Assembly (NCBI GenBank): GCA_964016885.1
Contig: OZ024743.1
Location: 121,891,650-121,955,649 of the forward strand
Reading direction: 5' to 3'
Origin: Eledone cirrhosa
Taxonomy: Eukaryota > Mollusca > Cephalopoda > Octopoda > Eledonidae
DNA: 64,000 nucleotides
The notes under the pieces were generated by a model. The model was not told the origin of the DNA and ran no database searches. It saw only the letters and a program-made list of their open reading frames with translations. A program made the translations under genes and the position numbers. Shown piece by piece: positions 39,801 to 52,100 of the stretch. Every line of letters begins with the position of its first letter. Position 1 is the first letter of the stretch.

Positions 39801-42800
39801 TAGGACAGCATTCCTCACCATATGAGATGTCATCTGGTGTACCACAGGGATCTGTTCTTGGCCCCCTTTTGTTTGTGGCATATATTAATGACATAGATGC
39901 CAACTTAAAGAATGCCACGGTACTGAAATATGCAGATGACATCAAGCTGTACCTTCAGATAAAAAGGACAGATCCTGAGCACTATAGATCTTGCCTGCAA
40001 TCTGACCTGGACACAATGCAACAATGGATCACAGTCTGGCAACTCAAGCTAGCTGTGGACAAGTGTACCATCATGCATTTTGGGAGTAAAAACCCAGAGT
40101 CCACATACTCCCTCCACAACACTAATATCAAGAAGTCTTCTTGTGAGCGTTACCTGGGCATTACTGTCAGCAGCGATTTGCGTTGGACAAAGCATGTCTC
40201 TAAAATTGTCAATAAGGCAGAGGGTGTCTTAGCATCTCTCAGCAAGGCCATTGTGAGCCGCTCTCCAGCTATCTATTTAAAGCTGTATATAGCTATGGTG
40301 CAGCAACACTTAGAATTTGCATCACCAGTCTGGAATCCCTATCATGCTCAGAACATTGACCGCCTGTAAACTGTTCAGGGATGTGCAACCAAGCGAATAC
40401 CCTCCATCAGGCATCTAACATACTCTGAACGCCACAACATTATTAACCATCTTGCCAACAACAACCCTGAGTACCTTTTTGATTTCCATGTGTCTAACAC
40501 ATGTGGGCATGCCAACTAAGTCAGAAAACAGCACAGCTCCCATGACGCATGGAACAAACTACTTGCCTCAGTTATTAGCTGTCGAGACATTGCATCCTTT
40601 AAAACCTCCATGCTTCCTGAGATTAGCCAACACTACACCTAATATTCCCTCTCCATACACACGCACACATGTATATCATGACTCATACACTATTCACTTC
40701 CATGACATTTGTATATTATTCTATGTACTATACATGCACCTTTGATGAGTTGTAGTGCACCTGAGCACTGTACACAATAATTTCATTATTATTATTATTA
40801 TAAAATTTTGCATTCAACTTTAAAAGTCTGCTACAGAGACATTGAGCATGCTTCAGCAAGCTTATGGTGATGAGGCAATGTTTCGAGTGACATGGGCACT
40901 TCAAAAGCCGAAGAAAGTTCCTGGAAGAAGACAAGTGATCTAGAAGACCTGCCACGAATGTCACTCTCGGAAATGTGGAAAAAATTAATCAGCTTGTGCA
41001 TGAGGATCATTGGAGGACATTTACTGATATTGCTGATGTAGTTTGTATGCTGTATGGGTTCGTGCAGGCAATCCTAACGTTTGAATTGAAAATTTGGCAT
41101 GTTGTTGCCAAGTTTGTCCCCCGCCTACTGACCACTGAGCAGAAACAACATCATGTTGAAGTCTGTCAAGATCTCTGTTAGCATGCCGTTGATGATCTAT
41201 CCTTCATGTCAAGGATCATCTCCAGTGATAGGAGTTAGGTCTATGGGTGCGATCCTCAGATGATGCAGCAGTTGACACAGTGGAAAAGTCCTTCATCTCC
41301 ATGACCAAAGAAGGCAAGACAGAGCTGCAGCTCAATCAAGAGCATGCTCATCGTTTTTTTCAACATCTGCCATATTGTGTATCACGAATTTGTCTCCCAG
41401 GGCCAAGCCGTCAATTGAGAGTTCTACTGCAATATTTTGAGGTGTTTGAGGGAGGGCGTTTGGCGAAAGTGACCGGATAAATGGAGTACAAAGAATTGGA
41501 TCCTCCATGACAACAATGCACCTTATCACTGAGCTCTCCTCCCTTGTGAGTTTCTCACCAAAAACAACATTGTGTTGTTTCTGTACCCACCGTATTCACC
41601 AGATTTAGAACCTGCAGACTTCCATTTCTTCTCCAAGCTGAAAATTGGGCTCAAAAGTCATTGTTTTAACACAGTTGCTGAGATCTAGAGTGAATCGCAG
41701 AAGGTCCTTGACTCGCTTATAGAAAATGACTTCCAGACCAGATTCCAAAAGTGGCAGGAATGCTGGGACTGGTGTATTGCTGCGCAACTATTTTGAAGGA
41801 GATGATATTAAAACTTAGGTAAATATATTAGTCTCTTTTAAACATAACTAGTCTGGGAACTTTTTGATACCACCTCGTACATATCATTTATGATAGATAA
41901 AAAGAAGTTAGATATATGTGGAGAATGCTGAATTTCTCTGGGTTACAATGTCCTGAGTATATTTATTTTCAAGTTTATGAAACTGTTCTGATTATGAAAA
42001 CATTAAAATTTATTAAATGCTCATTTGTGAAATGTTTTGTTTCAAATTCTTATTTTATATAAATATACCAGCAATGGGGATGGCTGAACCAAGAGGAAAC
42101 CAAAGTTTAGCTTTACAGTGAAAAAATCAATCAACATTGAACTAGAAATATCAATACTTTTACTAACCTGCACATATATCTTCTGTTATCCATTGGACAT
42201 GCCTGAATTGCTTTCAATACCAGTGCTTGAATTGTAGGATAGTCCATACCCCATAAGTCTGTATTAAAGAAACCTTCAGGTCCTGCAAAGCGGCTAACAT
42301 CATGGTTTATGGTACTGTAAAATATGATATAATGGTATTGCAAAAAGTGGTATTAGGGTACTCAGAAAGCTGAAGCATGGAACAAACTACCTGCATCAGT
42401 TGTTAGCTGTTGGGACACTACATCTTTCAAAACTTCCATGCTTCCCGAAATTCGCCAACATTACTTCTGATATTCCCCCTCCATACACATGCACATGTGT
42501 GTGTGTGAATAGCTTGACTCATACACTGTTCCTGACATTTGTACATTATTCTATGCACCTTTGATGAGTTGTAGTGTACCTAAGCACTGTACACAATAAT
42601 TTCATTATTATTTTTTTATAATATTTTCAAGTTTTATTTATTGGCTGTGTTTTTTAAAAATATTCTTTTAATTATATATGATTTATTAAATAAATACCTA
42701 TAGGAATCTTTCGGCATATTATATTTGTTTAAATATACTGATGACAAGAACTTTTCTGGATGTTTCATATATTTGTGTAGCTCTTCTTCATAATGTTTGG

Positions 42801-45800
42801 ATACATAGCATGTCTGAAAAATATTACCAAAATCTTTTATTATTATATCAAAAACATGTAGTCTTTCATCTTACAAAAGTTTTTATACACCACAACCATC
42901 ATTACTTTTCATCCAACACATATAATCACCAAAAGACTATGTACTTCTTATTATTTGCCTATTTTGAATGTTTGCTCTGTTAAGTCACAAAATTATCGAG
43001 CCAGGTAGTTTTTATCAATACATTTCTAAACTAATATTGAAAAACATTCTTTTTGATTTGCAAAATGTTCTTTTTAGTAAGTTATTTGAATAATAACTAT
43101 GATATATTCCATATGTCATATACTGGTCAAGAAATGGTGAACAAAATCAGTTATATGAGAGTTAAATGCAATAGATACATTTTTTTCTGATTAACCAATG
43201 GAATAAGAAAGGTTGCATATCAAACATTGCTCAGATTTTTTACATCAATTGTTCAAAGTAAACTTTCATGAATGGTTTTGGATAAATTAGACTTTTGCCT
43301 CTAATATAATTAAATGAAATATTTTAGTATGAGAGTCAGAACACTAAATATTTTAAAATACCAAGTCAGGCTGGTGTCTTACGGATAAGGCTATTCCAAA
43401 CTAACATCATAGCTGAGACTGTTGCTGAGGTATTCATATTGCAATAGATTTCCATATATTGTAAACCAGCTACCATTACAATTTATAGAGGCTAAATTGA
43501 TCCAAGTACTATCAATCACACCCAGACTGCTACATCCAGTAACCAAAAGTATGGTGGAATGCATTCATAATCAGCTGAAATCAGTGGTATGAGTAGTATT
43601 TTTCCTTCATACTACAAGGTATAAATGAAATGATATAATATATTTTGTTGATATGTCTATGAGCTATACCTTCTGTTTACGCTCCCTATTCTGTCCCAAA
43701 TTATTCGTAGATTGCTTCAGTTTATACAAAGAAAAAAACCCATAGCTTATCAACAAAATATTTTTCCTATTTCATGTAGTATAGAGAGGCTCTATTTGTG
43801 AAATTAGTTAAATGCACAAATTGTTGATGTAATGTGCTTCATGACTCAGTGCCCTTCCTGACATTAAGAGACTTTTGACTCAATTTGAAGTGCTTAAAAT
43901 TTCTATATTAGAAGGATCTCTGTGAATAAATAATTAATATTACTGAAAATGATCAAGAATTTGGAGGGATTTAATAAAAGAACCAGTTATCTCAAACTTG
44001 GTGTTTGGAGCATAGCTTAACAAAAGATCTTACAAAATTATGATGGAAGATTTTTTTGAGCGATATAAACATTTAAAAACAAACAGTTTCATACCAATAA
44101 ACCAGGCACAGTTTCAAGGATTTTGGTATCAAAAGAGTTAAACATATCTAAATTACATATCATTGGCGTTTAATATCATCCTAGGAAGGATGATATTAAA
44201 CACCAACAAGGATTAACATAAAAGCTACCTGCTCCATAACTTGTCGAACAAGTATTTGCTCCAATGGTGAATACAGAGGAAAATTGTGTTTTGCCAATCC
44301 AAATCGTAATGCTTGCCGGATTTTGCCAGCACCATATGACTGAATTGATTGTCCTCCTTCAATTGCAAATCCTGTAGGTAGAAAGAAAGAAAACAAATGA
44401 CTGGTCAGAATGAATTAATTTAATACATTATAGGAAGGGCATTCAGCTGTAGAAAGCTTGCAAAATAAAGGGGTTGGGAGGACCCTTCAGTTTGTGTCAA
44501 AAGACACAATAGCATCTCCTTTGCATTTGATATGACTGTACGTAAGCAGGATACAGTCTTCGTGGCCTGTCTGGGAGGTCAGTAGCCCCATTTCAGTACA
44601 GACTTGGTCTATAAAAACCCGTCCAACCCTTGCTAGCAGGAAATGCAGATGTTAACTAATGTTGATGACGAGTCATTAAGATATTTCTCCGTGTGTATCT
44701 GCTTGAGAAAGGATACTTTGTATTGCTGAGGTATAGGAAATACTGAATATCGGGCCATATGTTCAGTTGACTTCAGTTTTATATTGATTTTATATTGATT
44801 TTTTCTCAAAATTCATTGCTTTATCTAAAGGTTTTTTAAGAATTAAACTATAAAAGTCATGTTTCATTCAGCATTTCGAGTGTTATCATATATTCCCTTT
44901 CATAGATTTATTCACGACTTTTCATGTTATAAACAAATATAAGTTATGTGAAAGTTTCAGAAAAAATCCAGCATGAAAATGTTCTTTTTTGAGTGAAAGA
45001 TTTCCAGCCATCTGATAATAACATTAAATTGATCAACCATAGTTTTTCATATCTATGTACACATATATGTAAATCTACTTATTTTTAGTAGAAACTGTAA
45101 TCTTTATAAGAATGTGAAGAGTTCCCATTAAGAGAGATTTTTTTTCTTTTTGAGATTTTAATTTCACCACAGTAAAATCCAATATTGCTACTTTATTTTA
45201 AAATATTTTTATTCCTGGATGTATATATTATTGTAGTTTATTAGTATGTATATGAAGGTGATGTAGTTGGTGCCAAGCTGTATCAACCATTGCCTTTCCC
45301 TTGGACAACATCAGTGGCATGGAGAGGGGAAACTGGTATGCATGGGCATCTGCTGGTATTCCACAAATACACTTTGTCAAGACTTGTGCCTCGGAGGGGA
45401 ACTTTCTAGGTACAAAACCATGGCCATTCGTGACCAAAAGAGGCCTACAATTAGTATGTATTGAACTTTTCATAGTTGGGTCCGAAAACAAACTTTATTT
45501 ACTTGCGTTCATCTGAAATTCTCCTTTTAAGGATCAAAGGCTTTAGGATGCTACTTTGTCAGTGTAATATTTAAAGGATTTAACATATAATTTACATTTA
45601 GAAAATAAATGGACAATGTATTAAAAATATTACTTTCCATCATAAATAGGAATCACCTCCATTCTTTCACCTATATCAACCATTATACCAGATTTAGTGT
45701 TGTATGAGTAGAGAGCCGCAATAGCTTGAGTTACCATACAAACTGCCTGCACATGGAATCGGTTCATCAGCATATCCATTATATTTTCTTTGTCTTTTTT

Positions 45801-46100
45801 ACTAACATGCAAAGGTAAAACCAACATAACCTTCAAAATAGATAAAAAAAAAAACATGTTATAAACTAGTCAGTACAACTTAAACAATGTGCTGAAAATT
45901 TTAACACCAAGAAATAAATGACAATAGATTTTGTGTGTGTTTTTAAATGGGTAAAATGATTCTTCTATGTAGTATTTGTTCTAGTTTCAACAGACAGTCT
46001 CAGATCAAGTCACTTGCCACTTGACAGACAACCAGATATGTTTAACTCGACCTTGCTAACAGGGAAAACAGACTTCAATTGACAATGATGATTGTGTATG

Positions 46101-46158
<58 letters not shown>

Positions 46159-49100
46159 TGCGCGCGTGTGTGCGCGTGTGCGTGTGTGTGTGTGTGTGCG
46201 TGCGTGCGTGCGTGAATATGACTGAGAGAAAATAGTATTCAATACCAAAGTAAAGTTTAGATATTCATTTTATTAAGATTAAATAGTGAGTCTTATTACT
46301 CTGGAGTTTTGCCACATGGTTGATCATGATTGCTTGAAGCCTTATTTTTATTCCTCATACTGCTATCTCCACCTCACTGCTACCTTTGCATCTAATCCCC
46401 CTGCTGTCGAATGCTTTTACACTATTTATCCCTCTGCACTTTTTAACCACCTCTGGGGGTCACCAAGGTTGTTATGCAGCCCATGTCCACAAGGGCTCTT
46501 GACAGCTTCCCCTTCACCAGCACCTCCACTATGGGCAGTGACTGCAAGAGTGCCTTTACACACTTCCGAGGGTAGCTACCAGCACAGTAACTCCGCTTTG
46601 ACTGTTTCCTTGGATGCAATTGTTGGTGATGTGATTTGCCCTCTTACATCAGTAGCAAATTATTTCAGGCTTCATCTCCTTGCAGTCCCTTGCCATGTGC
46701 AGACTCTAACACCTGAAGCATTGGCCTTTGAATGCCCATGGCTGAGCGTTCATGGAGGCTCTCCTCCCTTCATCATTCATTGATTGCTGTCAACTGCTAT
46801 GGGTTTCTGTCACTGCTAACGCCACAACAGTCTGTTCAATGCTGCATGTTACCATGTGGACCTGTGTGATTAGCTCACTCATGACCATTTTGTTGTTTTC
46901 TGACAACTGTTGGAGCCTCACCGGAATTTCGTCGGAGAAACCATTCATGAATGCCATCCACACAGCCCTTTCTAAGATTTCTCCTGTGAATTCTACTAGT
47001 GTACCCAACTTCTGGATTTCGACTGCAAACATGTCAACCTGATCTACGGTCCACCTCACTTTTCCTAGCTTAGTGAAAGCAGAATATGACTCCTTAATGA
47101 ATGCCTCTTTGAGGCGCTGCTCTATCTTATCCACGTTCAGTTGGTCTGCCTGGTTCATTTTGAGGTATAATGCCAGTACGTTGCCTTCAAGATACAGTGT
47201 CACAAGTCCTGCCACATTTTCGATGCCTTGTAGTGTAGCATCCAATTTTATCTTCCTAAGCCAGGCAATAACCTCCATCTCACCGCTGAAGGTTTTAATT
47301 GCGTCACTACCCATTCTTATTTTTGTCGCCATATCTTCTGCGAGTCAGAGAAAGTAAATAATAATTGTTTCTACTTTAGGCACAAGGCCAGCAATTACCC
47401 AGTGCATTACTGGTACTTTATTTTATCGACCCCGTAAGGATGAAAGGCAAAGTCAACCTCGGCGAGATTTGAACTCAGATCGTAAAGGGACGTAACTATG
47501 CTGGAAAGCATGGCGTCCGACCCTCTACCTATACTGCCAATCCACCGCCAAAGTAAATAATAATAACGATAAAAATCCCTCGCTGAAAATGCTTGTCATA
47601 AGAAGCGAAGAGACCTCACAAAAATTAAACCTCACAAAGGAGATGACACAGGATCAAGATCTCTGGTTTTATGCATACCTTTGTGAGGTTTAATTGTGCA
47701 AGGTTAGTTTTTATCATTACATATCAAGTTTTCCTATATCTTTCTTTTGCATAGCTTCCATCAACTTTGAGTGCCCTGCACCTTTTTTAAATGGCTGTCA
47801 TCTTCCATGTGCACCACATGTCTATATCACTGCAATCTCTTCTCCTGCATACTGCACCTGACTCCTCTTATTCCCAGTTTCTCTCTCAGTTCATCTCGAC
47901 ACTTTGGTGTTCATGCACATTACTATTCCACAACATGCAAGCTTCACATATATATGTATATATTTAAAATACCCATAATAAAAGATGTTTTAGCCATGGC
48001 CCTCCCATCTTTTTGTATTGCTTGAACTAGATTGTTCAATGTGTCTTCCTTTTTTTTTTAAATGGTAAGATAGGATTTGAGTGAATTTATATACTATTTC
48101 TAAGCGCATACCCTCCATCAGACACCTACCATACTCTGAACGCCTTGCTTCCCTGGGCATGGATTCATTGAAGCTCCGACGTCTGGCAATGGACTTGGTA
48201 AATACCCACAAAGTTATTAACCATCTCGCCAATTGCAACCCTGAGCACCTTTTTGATCTCCATGTGTCTAACACACGTGGACATGCCTACAAAATCAGAA
48301 AACAGCACAGCTCCCATGACTTTTGTAGACATTTTTTCACGCTCAGAGTTGCTGAAGCATGGAACAAACTGCCTGCGTCAGTTGTTAGCTGCCGAGGCAC
48401 TGCATCCTTTAAGACACTCATGCTTCCCGAAATACGCCAAAACTACACCTGATGTACCCCTTCCATACACATGCACACGTGTGTATCATGACTTGTGCAC
48501 TGTTCATTTTCCTGATGTTTGTGCATTGCCCTATGTACTGTACATGCACTTTTTGATGAGTTGTGGTGCACCTGGGCACTGTACACAATATTTCATTATT
48601 ATTATTATTATTATTATTATATCATGACTCATACACTGTTCATTTTCCTGACATTTGTACATTATTCTATGTACTATACATGCACCTTTGATGAGTTGTA
48701 GTGCACCTGAGCACTGTACACAATAATTTCATTATTATTATTATACATTATTAATAGGTGGGGCAATTACATAGATTTCATCTCTTTAGCTAGCTCCTAT
48801 AAAATGTGTATGTTTAGCTGACACCTTTATCTTTCGATTTTGAATACTTACTCTGTCCAACTGTTAATTTTGCAACTTGTATACCCCAGAAAGCAATAAA
48901 AACATTATATTGATGAATTGTGTAGTTTATATCTCTAGTCTGCATATGTCTTGAGCTAATTTATACCCATTCCTATTATGGAATAATGTCATTTCAATCA
49001 ATAACATTCTTCTTGCTCTTCCTCAATGAGGCTGGGGTCATCCTAAGCCAGCAATCCCAAAGCATTGTCGTGCGTAGAGCCAACCAGTTCCACCAGCACC

Positions 49101-52100
49101 CTCCATCGCTGGCGGTCCTGTGCCAACTCCTCTGCATCATCTAAGGTGATGTCAGGCCTCCAGAGATCTTCCCTGATGATATCCAACCATCTCGTGTGGA
49201 GTCTGCCATGGGGCCTCTTCCAGCCTACAGCCACTGTATCATACAAGAGTAAGATCCTGGAAGGATGATCTGCATGCGGGTGAACGGGAAGGACTCCGAC
49301 TGGTTCTCCAACCAATGACATAAAGGAAATTAATTTTACATTAATTTACACTCATTTATATTTTTACACAGTGAAGTTTACTCAGCTGTAGAAATGAGAT
49401 GATAGGGACTGGGGTCCCTATCCTTCCACTGTAAAGTGGACGTGGAGGTGCCACGGCAAAAAAGCACCCAGCACTCACTGTAAATGAGGTTGGTGTTAGG
49501 AAGGGCATCCAGCTGTAGAAATCAAGCCAGAATCAGTTCCCGTCCCTCCCTTGCAAGCAGGGAAAAAGCGGACGTAAAATGAAATGATGATGAAAATGAA
49601 AGAAGCTGATAATTTCTTACATGGTTGTCTGAAGGTCTTACTTTCAAATCCTGGAAGATAGCTGTGAATACGGATGGAAGGATTTCATATTCAATTCTGA
49701 ACTGAAATATAAAAAGTAATTCAACATTTGTAATTCAGGATTATATCAGTAACTTGGCTTGAAACAACATTTCTTTTAACCCTTTAGCATTTAAACTGTC
49801 TGTATCTAGCCAGGATTCTCTCACTTCTTTCTGTTCAAACCGACCATAACTGGCCACTCATATGTGAGATAATAATGAGGTAATAGTGAGGTAAAGCCGT
49901 TACCAAGAAAATACAGTAGCATATATAGAGTAATGTAAATGCTAAAGGGTTAAATATGCAATGATTTTTTTTATCACAGACTAGCAGTGGTACCCGGCGT
50001 TGCACGGGATAAGGTATTTTAGAACGTGGGCCGCCAACGGACCTAATCGTGGAAAAACTGCATACCTGGACAATATGTAAAGAAAATAAACCGAATACTC
50101 TAATGGCTGGATAATCTTTAAGATTTTCCTTGATGAAGCAGGAAAAATGCAGGTTTTCACCTAATGCGAGCCCTAGGGCATCAAGAAAATGAATTTTTTT
50201 TATGTGCATAATATGCCTTGAAATTTCGGACAGCCAGACATACAGACAGATATTATAAGAGCGCGTTCTGGACGCAGAGGGAATTGTGGGAAGTGACGTA
50301 ATGCAGACAGCCAGACATACAGATAAGGGCGCGACGTTATATGTATGTAAAAAGAGAAAGACTAAGAATTATAGAGAGAGATCGCTAAATCGCCTAGGGC
50401 ATTGAAAATTTTAAATTTTTTTGCTCAGAACACTCCCTGAAACATAAGTATTACATGTGTAAAGTTTGAAAACAGTCGGTTGGGTGCATAGTGATGTTTT
50501 TCTTTACCGGCTTTAATTTTTAGTGTTGGGTGCTTCTCGAGTTTTAGGGATTCAAACTCACACACACAGACAGACATCCTCAGTTTTATATATATAGATA
50601 ATTTGATAAAAATGAAATATAAAAACACTCAATGTGTATTTAAATAGGCAAATTATATTCAATATACGAGGGTAATCTGAAAAGTTCATAGGCTGACTAT
50701 GAAGGAGTGATGCTTGAGTTGTGAAATCTTGCATGCATTAATTTCAACTCTTCTTATCAATAAATGCATTGTTTCTTTTCAGGTAAACTGACATCTGACT
50801 GTTCAAAGAAGACTTCAAAAGTAACTAGTAGTGACTTCTCTTAAAAATGGGTAAAATTTGACATTGTATTGTTATCAAGTACTTGCAGAAAAAGGGTTTA
50901 GCTCTGAAGGACATCCATGCTAACATGGTTGCTACATCAGAGGATGTCACTCCAGCTTTATCAAGAGTGCAAAAGTGGGCAGCTGAATTTAGGAATGTTG
51001 TCCAACAATCAGTACACCATGTGAAGTAATTGGTGATATGAAGGGCACCCTGCAGTAGAAACCATGGATAAAAGGGTTGAGAGGACCCCCTCAGTTATGT
51101 CAATGGCACAACAATCTCTCTGTTGGTGATCTATATGATAAATACACTCAGTACATGCTGTAAAGTGGTTGGTGATAGAAAAAGCATCCAGTCCCACCAG
51201 ATGTGTCAAAGACATAACAATCTCCCTAGTGTTGGTGACACGATAAAATGCACTTGGTAAAACACCTTCCCAACGTATCTGGAAGGTCAATAGCCGTGCT
51301 TCAGTACTGACACAGTCTGTGAAGACTCATCCAACCCTTGTTAGCAGAGAAAGTAGAAGTTAAATGATTATATATATGGAAAGGAAAGGAGCTGATTGTC
51401 AGATTAGACCAAGAAAATTATGTTTCCATTGTTTTTCCATTGCTGATACTATCTGCAGGTCACAACTCCTGGCAGGAGGTGATATTTGAACTCAGAATAC
51501 ACAGTGCAGGAGCAGATTCTGCTAGACATCCTGTCTAACTCTTTACCGATTCCACCAATCCACTGTTCCTAGACTGATATTTTATTCATCGACCCTAAAA
51601 GGATGAAAGGAAAAATTGACCTCAGTAAAATTTTACTTCAGTGGGATTTTAACTTAGAGTGCAGAGATCTGAAATAAATACCAAGGCTTTGGATTAATGC
51701 CCTACCAACTCTGCAAATGCTAGCAACCACAACTAATTTCATTACAACTGGTCACGGGAGAAATGACAGCTGGTTGATGGTTAGTATTAGTGTTACAGAA
51801 TGGTAACCAACTTATATAAGTGTTTATCACTAGTGACAAACAAATGCTGACAACCAGAGCCAATGAATGACATTAAAATTGGTCAGAACAGATGTGACAC
51901 AATCAGTAAAGATTTCTCACAGATGTTTACCATTCATGGTGTGTAAACAAAATAAACAGTGGTCACAGTTGTTAATATTGAAATAGAAACTATTTAACAC
52001 TCAATGTTTGGTAACTGCAGTAGTTGTTATTACTTCATCATCATCATCATTTAATGGCCATTTTCGTTGCTAGCAAGGGTTGGATGTGGCGTCACTGACT

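Larger units (their letters stand above)
37851..41879 (+). mobile_element. mariner transposon, split by a LINE
   Basis: The left TIR (37851-37881) reads gaggcggtatcaaaatgttt and the right TIR (41848-41879) aactttttgataccacctc, inverted copies over about 31 bp, with ctag at the inner edges. The two mariner parts are 37851-38064 and about 40802-41879. Confidence 0.85.

Noticed and set aside
46286..46783. 165-codon + strand open frame
   Set aside because: It is the shadow of the - strand gag and zinc-knuckle region, which carries recognisable motifs.
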